Source: Clostridiales bacterium
Lineage (GTDB): Bacteria; Bacillota; Clostridia; Christensenellales; Aristaeellaceae
Assembly: GCA_012728815.1 (NCBI GenBank)
Contig: JAAYEI010000018.1
Coordinates: forward strand, 1 to 34,252
DNA length: 34,252 nt
Direction of reading: 5' to 3'
Position numbers and translations under genes: made by a program. This document shows positions 16,018 to 23,864 of this stretch, piece after piece. The number at the start of each line of letters is the position of its first letter. Position 1 is the stretch's first letter. The notes under the pieces are model-generated. The model was given only the letters and a program-made list of their open reading frames with translations, did not search any database and was not told the origin of the DNA.

Positions 16018-16705
16018 CCCGGTCTGTGAAATAGTATCCGACCCCCCATTTGGTAAAGATGAACTCAGGCTGGGTGGGGTTGCGCTCCACCTTTTCCCGC
16101 AGCCGGCGGATGTGGACGTCCACCGTGCGCTCATCGCCCGCGTAGTCGTTCTTCCACACCGCGTCCAGCATCTCCTCGCGGCTGAACACCCGACCGCGGT
16201 TGTTGATGAAGAGGCTGAGCAGATCAAATTCCTTGGCGGTCAGGCGGATGTCCTTGCCGTCCAGGCTCACCGAGCGGTTGACGGGGTTGACAACCAGATC
16301 CCGCACCTTCAGCACCTTGTTCTCCTGCTCCGGGCGCTCGGGCGTGGCGCGGCGCAGGATGGTCTTGATGCGCGCCTTGACCTCCAGGATGTTGAAGGGC
16401 TTGGTCATATAGTCGTCCGCGCCGTACTCCAGGCCCAGGATCTTGTCCATGTCCTCGCCCTTGGCGGTGAGCATGATGATGGGCACGTTGCTGGTCTCGC
16501 GGATGCGCTGGCAGACCACGATGCCGTCCAGCTTGGGCAGCATCACGTCCAGCAGCACCAGGTCCACCTGGTTGTTGTTGAACACCTCAAGCGCTTCCTC
16601 GCCGTCAAAGGCGGTGAGCGTCTCATAGCCATCCTTTTCCAGGGTAAATTTCAGCCCTTTGATCAGGAGGGGCTCATCATCCACCAACAGAATGCGCTTG
16701 GCCAC
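16010..16705 (-). CDS. OmpR/PhoB-family response regulator
   Basis: A 231-residue regulator. The receiver domain has D9-D10, phospho-acceptor D53 (VLLDVMLP), T80 and K102. A winged-helix DNA-binding domain follows, with the recognition region GDERTVDVHIRRLREKV. The sequence is WalR/PhoP-like, but orthology is not certain because no walH, walI or walJ gene follows. The start is GTG 16705, with AAGGAAGG about eleven bases upstream; an out-of-frame ATG eleven bases earlier is not used. The kinase gene overlaps its end by eight bases, so the two form one translationally coupled pair transcribed from the promoter at 16755-16782. Confidence 0.94.
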   Translation of the reverse strand: MAKRILLVDDEPLLIKGLKFTLEKDGYETLTAFDGEEALEVFNNNQVDLVLLDVMLPKLDGIVVCQRIRETSNVPIIMLTAKGEDMDKILGLEYGADDYMTKPFNILEVKARIKTILRRATPERPEQENKVLKVRDLVVNPVNRSVSLDGKDIRLTAKEFDLLSLFINNRGRVFSREEMLDAVWKNDYAGDERTVDVHIRRLREKVERNPTQPEFIFTKWGVGYYFTDRDD

Positions 16706-16754
16706 CTTGGTTCATTCCTTCCTTTGCTGTACCGATGCTTGTGTATCTGACCAA

Positions 16755-16782
16755 ATTATAGCAAAAAAAGGCAGAAATGCAA
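16755..16782 (-). promoter_or_regulatory. Sigma-A promoter of the two-component operon
   Basis: Reading the minus strand, TTGCAT (16782-16777), a 16-base T-rich spacer and a perfect TATAAT (16760-16755), with TG one base before it. The regulator's start is 50 bases downstream. Confidence 0.85.
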
Positions 16783-16813
16783 GCGAATCGCAATATTTGC
16801 TTCATATTTGGGT

Positions 16814-16834
16814 AAAAGAGCGGACCGCCGTCCG
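16814..16834 (-). terminator. Probable terminator of dnaX
   Basis: On the minus strand, CGGAC/GTCCG (16834-16830 / 16825-16821) is followed by CTCTTTT. It is a short five-pair stem, but it is correctly placed between the dnaX stop and the next promoter. Confidence 0.55.
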
Positions 16835-16859
16835 GCCGCAGCGCGCCAGGGCAGCCCTG

Positions 16860-18614
16860 TCAGTCGTTCTTGAGCACGATGTTGTCCCGCCCAAAGGCTT
16901 GGGACAGGGCCTGGATGTGCTCCTGGGTGCGGTCGGCCAGGGCTGCGGCGCTGGCGGTTTCACGGCCTTTGGCCACAAAGCGCGCCGGGGCGCCCAGTTC
17001 CTCTGTGAGGATGGCGGTGACCTCGTCCGCGCGGGTCTCCTCATTGAGCAGGGAGGCAAAAATCAGGTCCTCCTGCTCCAGCAGCAGGGTGAAGGTGCCG
17101 CTCTCATACCCGCCATACTTGCCCCGGGACATCATGGCGTGCAGGCCCGCGTTGCCTGTTTGCAGACGTTTGAGCAAGCTGTTCCAGGCATCCTTGGGGT
17201 TTTTCGCGGGCTGGGACGGGGGATTAGCCTGGAGGGGTAGCTGCGCCTGGGCGGGCGGCTCTTGCAGGGCGGGCGCAGAAGGCGCCGGCGCGGCCGCGGC
17301 AGGCGGTTCCGCCTGGCTTGCGGCCGCCTCCCTGTCAGGGGGCGGGGTCGCTGTGTCGCTGTCCGGCTGCACAGGTCCCGCGGTGGCCGGGCCTGTGGTC
17401 ACCTGCTTGGGGGGCACAGGCAGGGGGGCTGGCTCCCGGGCTGGCTGCAGCTGTCCGGAATCGGAAGCCTCCTGCCGGGCCACCCAGCCTTCCAGCGCGC
17501 CCAGCCGGGCCAGGGTGGCCTGTTCCCCGCGCGCTTGCCCCGGCTGGATGCAGCGCAGGGCGAACAGCTCCAGCACCGCCCGGGGGGAGGCTGACCAGCG
17601 GGCCTCATACTCTGACTGGGCGCATTTTTCCAGGAAAAACAACAGCAAATCGGCGCTGGCGTCCTGGGCCTGGGCCTTGAAGCGTTCAAGCTGCTCCGGG
17701 CCCAGGTCCCGGGTTCCCCCGCCGGTCCACTTGATGGCCAGCACCTGGCGCAGGTGGGCATTGAACTCCCGCAGGAAAACGGGCACATCCCTGCCGGCCC
17801 GCATCAGTTCATCCGCCATGGCCAGGGTGGCGGCGCTGTCCTGGCGGACCAGGGCATCCAGAAAGTCAAAGAGGAAATCCTGGCTCACAGCGCCCAGCAT
17901 CAGGCGCACCTGCTCCAGTCGCAGCGCGTCCCCGGCGCTCAGGCACATGTCCATCAGGCTCCAGGCGTCGCGCATGCTGCCCTGGGCGGTGGCGGCAATC
18001 AGGCGCAGCGCGTCCTGGTCCACAGGCGCCCCCTCCGGCAGCGCCATCATCAGGCGGCGGATGATCTCCTCCTCCGCGATGCGGCCAAAGTCATAGCGCT
18101 GGCAGCGGGAGAGGATGGTGGCGGGCAGCTTTTGCGGCTCGGTGGTAGCCAGGATGAACACCATATACTCCGGCGGCTCCTCCAGGGTTTTGAGCAGGGC
18201 ATTGAAGGCCGCGTTGGACAGCATGTGCACCTCGTCGATGATGTACACCTTGTAGGGCACGGTCTGGGGCGGGTAGTCCGTGCGCGAGAGCATCTCGCGG
18301 ATTTCCTCCACCCGGCTGTTGCTGGCGGCGTCCATCTCAAACACGTCCAGGGTGGTTTCGCTTTGTAGCGCCTGGCAGTGGGCGCACTTGAGGCAGGGGT
18401 CGCCGGCGATGGGCTCCAGGCAGTTGATGGCCATGGCCATGATGCGGGCGGCGCTGGTCTTGCCGGTGCCGCGGCTGCCGCAAAACAGGTAGGCGTGTGC
18501 CACGCGTTTGCTCTGCACCTGGTTCTTCAGCGTGCGCACGATGGCTTCCTGGCCTACCATGTCCGAAAAGGTGTGGGGGCGCCAGGTGCGGTAGAGGGAC
18601 TGGTAGACGCTCAT
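16860..18614 (-). CDS. dnaX: DNA polymerase III subunit gamma/tau
   Basis: A 584-residue clamp-loader ATPase. Walker A GSRGTGKT is at 46-53, the four-Cys zinc module is C65, C74, C77 and C80, Walker B DEVH is at 127-130 and SRC is at 169-171. Domain III runs to about 380. A Pro/Ala-rich linker (~385-480) leads to a C-terminal tau-like domain (~480-584). I found no A6G-type slippery run in the linker, so only one product is expected. The start ATG overlaps the end of the YitT gene (ATGA). In many Bacillota dnaX is followed by ybaB and recR; neither is here. Confidence 0.97.
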   Translation of the reverse strand: MSVYQSLYRTWRPHTFSDMVGQEAIVRTLKNQVQSKRVAHAYLFCGSRGTGKTSAARIMAMAINCLEPIAGDPCLKCAHCQALQSETTLDVFEMDAASNSRVEEIREMLSRTDYPPQTVPYKVYIIDEVHMLSNAAFNALLKTLEEPPEYMVFILATTEPQKLPATILSRCQRYDFGRIAEEEIIRRLMMALPEGAPVDQDALRLIAATAQGSMRDAWSLMDMCLSAGDALRLEQVRLMLGAVSQDFLFDFLDALVRQDSAATLAMADELMRAGRDVPVFLREFNAHLRQVLAIKWTGGGTRDLGPEQLERFKAQAQDASADLLLFFLEKCAQSEYEARWSASPRAVLELFALRCIQPGQARGEQATLARLGALEGWVARQEASDSGQLQPAREPAPLPVPPKQVTTGPATAGPVQPDSDTATPPPDREAAASQAEPPAAAAPAPSAPALQEPPAQAQLPLQANPPSQPAKNPKDAWNSLLKRLQTGNAGLHAMMSRGKYGGYESGTFTLLLEQEDLIFASLLNEETRADEVTAILTEELGAPARFVAKGRETASAAALADRTQEHIQALSQAFGRDNIVLKND

Positions 18615-19480
18615 ACATCCTCCCAGAGAAGGTTTTGGAAGCCCTCGCCCAGGGTTTCGTGGGTGTCTGTCACAAACATGAAGGCATTGGCATCCTCCTC
18701 TGACACGATGGCGCGCACCTTGACCGCCTCAAAGCGCCCCACCACGCACAACAGCATGGTCAGGTTCTGGTCGGAGAAGGCGCCCCTGGCCGGCAAGCGG
18801 GTCACCCCGCGCTCCAGCTCCCGGATTAGGCGCCGCTCAATGCGCTCATGTTCCCGGCTGATGATATAGCAGGCCTTGTCCTGCCCAAAGCCGTTGAGCA
18901 CCTGGTCCAGCACGCGCGCGGACAGAAACACGCAGATGATGGCGTACATGGCATGGGTGGCGCTGAGGAAAATCCAGGCCAGCAGCACCACCAGCAAATC
19001 AAAGCCAAACAGGAAGGTGCCAATGGAGATGGAGCGCTGGTGGTGGTGCACGATGCGGGCCATCAGGTCGGTGCCGCCGGTGGTGGCGCTTCCCTTGAGA
19101 ATCAGCGCGTGGCCGGCGCCCAGCAGCACCCCGCCAAAGACGGCGCTGAGCAACGGGTCCTGGCTGAGCGCCGGGAAGCGCAGCAGGTCAATCATGACCG
19201 AAAACAGCATGGTGGCCACCAGGGTGCGCGCCACAAAGCCCGCGCCAATCATGCGCCAGCCCAGGACCAACAGCGGCAGGTTCAGCGCCAGGCTGGTCAG
19301 GCCGATGGGCCAGCCAAAATAAAAGTGGAGGATGGTGGTTAGCCCCGTCAGGCCGCCCGGCGCGATGTGGCTGGGCTCCAGAAACAGGGGATAGGCCAGG
19401 GCGGCCACCAGGCAGCCGGGCACAATCAGCGCGTAGCGGTGCAGCAGGCCGGAAGCGGTCAGCTTGGTGGGCAGCTTCAT
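18611..19480 (-). CDS. YitT-family membrane protein (DUF161 + DUF2179)
   Basis: A 289-residue inner-membrane protein. Five to six hydrophobic segments fill residues ~15-190, with the family signature PGGLTGLTTIL near 41-51 and a TTGGTDL motif near 135-141. The C-terminal DUF2179 domain (~205-285) is cytoplasmic and contains the DKACYIISREHE and VRAIVSEEDANAFM stretches. The transport or sensing role of the family is not established. ATG 19480 is chosen with GGGGTG upstream; the open frame extends back into the regulator gene. It starts 22 bases after the XRE gene and overlaps dnaX by four bases. Confidence 0.9.
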   Translation of the reverse strand: MKLPTKLTASGLLHRYALIVPGCLVAALAYPLFLEPSHIAPGGLTGLTTILHFYFGWPIGLTSLALNLPLLVLGWRMIGAGFVARTLVATMLFSVMIDLLRFPALSQDPLLSAVFGGVLLGAGHALILKGSATTGGTDLMARIVHHHQRSISIGTFLFGFDLLVVLLAWIFLSATHAMYAIICVFLSARVLDQVLNGFGQDKACYIISREHERIERRLIRELERGVTRLPARGAFSDQNLTMLLCVVGRFEAVKVRAIVSEEDANAFMFVTDTHETLGEGFQNLLWEDV

Positions 19481-19502
19481 ATGCGCACCCCAACCCGGCG
19501 GC

Positions 19503-20204
19503 TCACAGCTCTGCCTCCAGGCGCACCGCCTTGCCGACGATGCGCACGTCAGCCATCTCACGCACCTGGCTGTCGCTTTGCTGGTCATAGGTTTGCAGCA
19601 GCAGCTGGTAGCGCGGCAGCACCTTCACCATGTACAGCTGCTTGCCCGCCTCGCTGTCCACCAGCATCAGCCGCCCGTCCTCCACCGTCTGGCTGGGCAC
19701 AACCAGCACCAGGTCGCCCTGCTGCACCCGGTAGCCGTGCAGGCGGTTGTCCGGCGCTTTGAAATAATAGACCTTGTCGGCGTTCACGCCCTCAATCTTG
19801 CCCTGGGTGACCGGCAGCAGGCGGCTGCCCACCTCCTGCATCACGGCGTTGTACACCGGCACGCGCTGCAGCACCCCCTTGAGCGCGTCCAGCCAGATGG
19901 AGCCGTCCGCCTTGCTGTCCTGGCCGCCTGCTGCCTTTTTCACCTTTTCCACCCGCTTGGGGCTGATGGCGCTTTGCAGGTCCACGGTGGTGGCGATGTC
20001 ATCCAGGGTGAACATGGCGTCCGTCTGCTGTGTCATGCCCATCTTGCTCAGGATGCGCCGGGCATGGTCATCCGCGATGATGCGGGTGCCGCCCTCCACA
20101 TCCAGGATGTATTTTTCGCTCACGCCGGCCAGTTTGGCCACCTGCTTGGCGCTCATCTTGCGCCTGGTGCGCTCAAGGCGCAGCAAATCTCCCAGCCTGC
20201 TCAT
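19503..20204 (-). CDS. XRE-type regulator with S24/LexA-like C-terminal domain
   Basis: A 233-residue DNA-binding protein. The helix-turn-helix spans residues ~5-55 (MSAKQVAKLAGVSEKYILDV). A charged linker follows, then a C-terminal region (~117-215) that looks like the S24/LexA fold: APDNRLHGYRVQQGDLVLV then QLYMVKVLPRYQLLL. The usual catalytic Ser of the D-S-M motif reads D-N-R here (N153), while a Lys is kept (K194), so self-cleavage looks lost. AGGAGG lies just before ATG 20204; the frame is open eleven codons further. It heads an operon with yitT and dnaX and is divergent from lacI. Confidence 0.83.
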   Translation of the reverse strand: MSRLGDLLRLERTRRKMSAKQVAKLAGVSEKYILDVEGGTRIIADDHARRILSKMGMTQQTDAMFTLDDIATTVDLQSAISPKRVEKVKKAAGGQDSKADGSIWLDALKGVLQRVPVYNAVMQEVGSRLLPVTQGKIEGVNADKVYYFKAPDNRLHGYRVQQGDLVLVVPSQTVEDGRLMLVDSEAGKQLYMVKVLPRYQLLLQTYDQQSDSQVREMADVRIVGKAVRLEAEL

Positions 20205-20225
20205 ACTGTCCCTCCTGTTTGTATC

Positions 20226-20254
20226 AGAATAGACCATGGCGCAGCGGCCGTCAA
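20226..20254 (-). promoter_or_regulatory. Sigma-A promoter of the XRE-yitT-dnaX operon
   Basis: On the minus strand, TTGACG (20254-20249), a 17-base spacer and TATTCT (20231-20226). The XRE start codon is 22 bases beyond the -10. Confidence 0.75.
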
Positions 20255-20255
20255 T

Positions 20256-20281
20256 CCGCCAGGGCAGGCCTGCCCTGGCGG
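20256..20281 (+). repeat. Perfect 26-bp dyad between two divergent promoters
   Basis: The left arm CCGCCAGGGCAGG (20256-20268) is the exact reverse complement of the right arm CCTGCCCTGGCGG (20269-20281), with no central gap. It lies one base upstream of the -35 of the XRE operon and ten bases upstream of the -35 of lacI, so neither promoter transcribes it. That argues for a protein-binding site rather than an RNA hairpin. Confidence 0.85.
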
Positions 20282-20291
20282 TAAAAGGTGC

Positions 20292-20320
20292 TTGACAAGC
20301 CGCGGTTCAGCGGATAAACT
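20292..20320 (+). promoter_or_regulatory. Sigma-A promoter of lacI-type gene
   Basis: A perfect TTGACA (20292-20297), a 17-base spacer and TAAACT (20315-20320). Transcription would start near 20327. Confidence 0.85.
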
Positions 20321-20322
20321 GG

Positions 20323-20338
20323 GAAACGAAAACGATTA
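20323..20338 (+). promoter_or_regulatory. Possible LacI-family / cre-like operator
   Basis: GAAACGAAAACGATTA covers the predicted start point and contains two AACG-type half-sites common in LacI-family operators. It matches a cre box only partly (outer T and A missing). Autorepression is an inference from position. Confidence 0.35.
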
Positions 20339-20362
20339 ATACCATAGACAGGAGGGCAGGAT

Positions 20363-21376
20363 ATGGTCACGCTGAAGGAGATCGCGCGGCAGTGTGGCGT
20401 TTCTGTCGCCTCCGTTTCCAAGGCCATCAACCACATGCCGGGTGTGGGCGCGCAGACCGCCCAGCGCATACGGGACACTGCCCGCGCGCTGGGCTACCTG
20501 CCCAACGCCGCCGCCCAGGCGCTGAAAACCAACCGCAGCTTCAACATCGGCGTGCTGCTGGAGGATGATGACAACCATGGCCTGCTGCACCAGTTTTTCG
20601 TGAGCGTGCTGGATGGCTTCAGGGTGGTGATGGAGGAGCAGGGCTACGACCTCATGCTGATGAACCGCACCGTGGGCAAGCGCACCATCAGCTACCTGGA
20701 GCATTGCCGCCACAGCAACCTGGACGGGGTGTTCGTGGCCTGCATCGATTTTTCCGACCCCGAGCTGCTGGAGCTGGCCAATGCCAACGTGCCGCTGGTG
20801 AGCATCGACCACACCTATGAGGGCCACCACTCGGTGTATTCAGACAACGTGGATGGCGTCTACCAGGCGGTGCTCTACGCGCATGAACGGGGACACCGGC
20901 GGATTGCCTACATCAGCGGCGCGCCCGCGGGCGTCACCAGCAAGCGCCTGGAGGGATACCACAAAGCGCTCAGCGAGCTGGGCATAGCGCCCCGGGCGGA
21001 CTACCACGTGTACAGCCGCTACCGGGACATCCACCGCACCTATGCCGCCACCCAGCAGCTGCTGGCCCTCAAGGAGCCCCCTACCTGCATCCTCATGCCC
21101 GATGACTACGCCTCCCACGGCGGGCAGCTGGCCATCCAAAACGCTGGCCTGCGCGTGCCGCAGGACATCTCCATCATCGGCTTTGACGGGCTGGAGTATT
21201 TCAAGTTCATCAGCCCCAGGCTGAGCACCGTGGCGCAGAACGCGACCGCCATTGGCGAGCAGGCCGCCCGGCTGCTGCTGCTGGCGATTGAAAACAGGGG
21301 AAAGGACATCCCCGGCCAGTCGGTCAAGCTGCCCGTCATGTTTATCAAGGGCGAAACGGTCGCCCCGCCCAATTGA
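20363..21376 (+). CDS. LacI-family transcriptional regulator
   Basis: A 337-residue sugar-responsive repressor. The N-terminal HTH and hinge (1-60) include VTLKEIARQCGVSVASVSKAI and the DNA minor-groove region NAAAQALKTNR. A periplasmic-binding-protein-like ligand domain follows (GVLLEDDDNHG, DGVFVACID, YISGAPAG, IIGFDGLEYF). ATG 20363 is preceded by CAGGAGGGC. It lies directly upstream of a sugar ABC importer in the same direction, so it most likely controls that importer. The ligand cannot be predicted. Confidence 0.94.
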   Translation: MVTLKEIARQCGVSVASVSKAINHMPGVGAQTAQRIRDTARALGYLPNAAAQALKTNRSFNIGVLLEDDDNHGLLHQFFVSVLDGFRVVMEEQGYDLMLMNRTVGKRTISYLEHCRHSNLDGVFVACIDFSDPELLELANANVPLVSIDHTYEGHHSVYSDNVDGVYQAVLYAHERGHRRIAYISGAPAGVTSKRLEGYHKALSELGIAPRADYHVYSRYRDIHRTYAATQQLLALKEPPTCILMPDDYASHGGQLAIQNAGLRVPQDISIIGFDGLEYFKFISPRLSTVAQNATAIGEQAARLLLLAIENRGKDIPGQSVKLPVMFIKGETVAPPN

Positions 21377-21433
21377 ACCAAGGTCCCCGGGGCGCTTTGC
21401 CCAGGGATTGGTAATACGTTAGGAGGAACCCCT

Positions 21434-22777
21434 ATGAGAAAATTGGCTGCCCTGATTCTGGCGCTGGCCCTGATGCTGTCCGCAGCATCCCTGGCCGTGG
21501 CAGAAACCCCCAAGACCAAACTAGTCGTCTGGTCCTTTACCGATGAGCTGCGCGGCATGATTGAGGAATATTATGTCCCCGCCCATCCGGAGGTGGAGGT
21601 TGTCTACACCCTCTATCCCACCGATGGCAGCGAATACCGCAACAAGCTGGACACCGTCATCGCGACGGACCCCACGGGCGATGAGGCGCCGGACATCTTC
21701 GCGCTGGAAGCCGCCTTCGTCAAGTACTATGTCAACAGTGACACCACCGCGCCCCTGAGCGACCTGGGCTTTGTGGACGAGGACTTCGCCAACAGCATCC
21801 CCGCCATGGTGCAAATCGGCACGGACAGCCGCAACGGCCAGCAGAAGGCCTCCGCCTGGCAGTCCACCCCCGGCGCCATGTTCTACCGCGCCTCCCTGGC
21901 GGAGGAGTACTTGGGCGTCACCAGCCCCGAGGAGTTCCAGGAGAAGGTAGCCGACTGGGACACCTTCATGGAAACCGCCGAGGAGCTCAATGAGGCGTCC
22001 GAAGGCAAGGTGAAGATGTTCAACTCCATCGGGGACATCTGGAACGCCTACCAGTACAACCGCGAGGCGGGCTGGGTGGTGGACGGCAAGCTGAACATCG
22101 ACCCGGTGCTGTATGACTACCTGGACCTCACCCGCCAGGCGGAGGAGGATGGCCTGTACAACCTGGGCACGGCCTGGAACGAGACCTGGTTCCTGGGCAT
22201 GAAGTCCGACACCACCATGACCTACCTGCTGCCCACCTGGGGCCTGCACTATGTGCTCAAGCCCAACTCCGGCAATTATGACGCGGAGACGGACGGCATG
22301 GTGGAAGGCGCTGAGGGCACCTATGGTGACTGGCGCATGGTGGATGGCCCTGTCGGCTATTCCTGGGGCGGTACCTGGCTGGGCGCCAACGCCTACAAGC
22401 TGGCCGAGGCGGACGATGCCAAGAAGGCCGTCGTGAAGGAGTTCATCCGTTTCTTCACCCTGGATGAGGACTTCCTCTACACCTACGCCAAGGACAGCGG
22501 TGATTTCGTCTCCAACAACAACGTGGTCAACCGCATCATCGCCGAGGGCGGCACCCCCAACCCCTTCCTGGGCGGGCAGGATCATTACGCGGCCTTTGCC
22601 ACCGCGGCCAACCTGGCCGACGGCACCATCATGACCGAGTATGACGACGCCATCAACACCCTCTGGTCCGACAACGTGACCACCCCCTACATCAAGGGCG
22701 AGAAGGACCTGGATACCGCCATCGCGGACTTCAAGGCCGCAGTCGCCGCCGCCTTTGCCAACATCGTGGTTGAGTAA
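21434..22777 (+). CDS. Carbohydrate ABC transporter substrate-binding protein (non-lipidated)
   Basis: A 447-residue extracellular solute-binding protein of the carbohydrate family 1 type. The N-terminal signal peptide has a hydrophobic core and a signal-peptidase-I site after AVA near residue 23 (mature start ETPKTK). There is no cysteine in the cleavage region, so it is not a lipoprotein. Sugar-binding-protein features include the LVVWSF first strand, DIFALEA and a C-terminal helical tail. AGGAGGA precedes the ATG. Two permease genes follow. Binding proteins in single-membrane Bacillota are normally lipid-anchored, so retention at the surface must use another route, or the cell has an outer membrane. 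Confidence 0.93.
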   Translation: MRKLAALILALALMLSAASLAVAETPKTKLVVWSFTDELRGMIEEYYVPAHPEVEVVYTLYPTDGSEYRNKLDTVIATDPTGDEAPDIFALEAAFVKYYVNSDTTAPLSDLGFVDEDFANSIPAMVQIGTDSRNGQQKASAWQSTPGAMFYRASLAEEYLGVTSPEEFQEKVADWDTFMETAEELNEASEGKVKMFNSIGDIWNAYQYNREAGWVVDGKLNIDPVLYDYLDLTRQAEEDGLYNLGTAWNETWFLGMKSDTTMTYLLPTWGLHYVLKPNSGNYDAETDGMVEGAEGTYGDWRMVDGPVGYSWGGTWLGANAYKLAEADDAKKAVVKEFIRFFTLDEDFLYTYAKDSGDFVSNNNVVNRIIAEGGTPNPFLGGQDHYAAFATAANLADGTIMTEYDDAINTLWSDNVTTPYIKGEKDLDTAIADFKAAVAAAFANIVVE

Positions 22778-22795
22778 GGCAGGACACCCCTTTAA

Positions 22796-22831
22796 GGGCA
22801 GCCGCTTTGTCTCCGGTCAGGGCGGCTGCCC
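22796..22831 (+). promoter_or_regulatory. Intercistronic hairpin between binding protein and permease genes
   Basis: A perfect 10-bp stem, GGGCAGCCGC / GCGGCTGCCC (22796-22805 / 22822-22831), with a 16-base loop and no T run. Such hairpins often protect the upstream binding-protein mRNA and give it higher expression than the permeases. A role here is inferred. Confidence 0.6.
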
Positions 22832-22880
22832 GCCTTGTCCCCTGTGGAGGGGGCACTTGTCATTGAAAGGATGAACGCGC

Positions 22881-23864
22881 ATGGACAAGCCGGCAGCAAG
22901 GTTCGCACCGGGAAGACGAAAAGGGCTCAGCAAGGTTAACTACAACCGCTACGGCTATTATTTTGTTGCGCCGTTTATCATTGTGTTCCTGGTCTTCCAG
23001 CTCTATCCCATCATTTTCACCTTCCGCACCTCGGTGTCTGACGCCATTGGCTGGAACAAGATCAACGACAGCATGGTCATCGGCTTTGAAAACTTCAAAA
23101 TGTACTTTGATCCCGGCAGCCCGCTGTTCTATGATTTCTGGAATTCCTTTGGCAACACGCTGCTCATCTGGATCGCCAACTTTGTCCCGCAGATCCTGAT
23201 GGCCCTTGTACTGGCCAGCTGGTTCACCGACACGCGCATGCGGCTCAAATTCCGCGGCGGCTTCAAGATGCTCATCTTCATGCCCAACATCATCACCGCC
23301 GCCACCATCGGCGTGCTGTTCTATTCCATCTTCAACTACCCCATCGCGCCGGCCAACTCCTTCCTGCAGCAGGTGGGCATCCTGCACGCGCCCTTTGAGT
23401 TTTTCCGCAGCACCACGGCCTCCCGCAGCATCATCAGCTTTGTGCAGTGGTGGATGTGGTATGGCAACACCATGATCATCATGATTGCCGGCATCATGGG
23501 CATCAGCCCGGAGCTGTACGAGGCCGGGCTGGTGGACGGCTGCAGCAGCCGGCAGACCTTCTACCGCATCACCCTGCCCTTAATCAAGCCCATCCTGCTG
23601 TTCAACCTGGTCACCAGCATGATCGGCGGCCTGCAGATGTTTGACATCCCCCACCTGCTCACTGAGGGCAACCCCAACAAAACCACCAACACCATCGCCC
23701 GCTTTATCTACCAGCAGGCCTTCACCGGCTCGCGCAACTTCAACTATGCCAGCGCCGCCTCGGTCATCCTGTTCATTTTCATCGTGATGGCCAGCCTGAT
23801 GCTGTTCTGGGTGATGCGCGAGCGTGACCCTGCCGTGCGGGATTTAAGGAGGGCTGGCAAATGA
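22881..23864 (+). CDS. Carbohydrate ABC transporter permease, MalF type
   Basis: A 327-residue inner-membrane permease with six predicted helices; the first begins near residue 30 (YFVAPFIIVFLVFQLYP). The EAA loop that docks the ATPase reads EAGLVDGCSSRQTFYRITLP near residue 214. A GAAAGGATG ribosome site is about ten bases before the ATG. It overlaps the next permease by four bases (ATGA). It is paired with the preceding binding protein; no ATPase gene is present, so a shared MsiK/MalK-type ATPase elsewhere in the genome is likely. Confidence 0.95.
   Translation: MDKPAARFAPGRRKGLSKVNYNRYGYYFVAPFIIVFLVFQLYPIIFTFRTSVSDAIGWNKINDSMVIGFENFKMYFDPGSPLFYDFWNSFGNTLLIWIANFVPQILMALVLASWFTDTRMRLKFRGGFKMLIFMPNIITAATIGVLFYSIFNYPIAPANSFLQQVGILHAPFEFFRSTTASRSIISFVQWWMWYGNTMIIMIAGIMGISPELYEAGLVDGCSSRQTFYRITLPLIKPILLFNLVTSMIGGLQMFDIPHLLTEGNPNKTTNTIARFIYQQAFTGSRNFNYASAASVILFIFIVMASLMLFWVMRERDPAVRDLRRAGK

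Noticed and set aside
16860..18614. Programmed frameshift in dnaX producing a short gamma subunit
   Set aside because: No A6G or similar slippery run with a following stem is seen near the end of the ATPase region; the frame is open to a normal C-terminal domain.
22796..22831. Terminator between the sugar-binding protein and permease genes
   Set aside because: The hairpin has no T run and both permeases lack their own promoter, so it is better read as an intercistronic stabilising hairpin.
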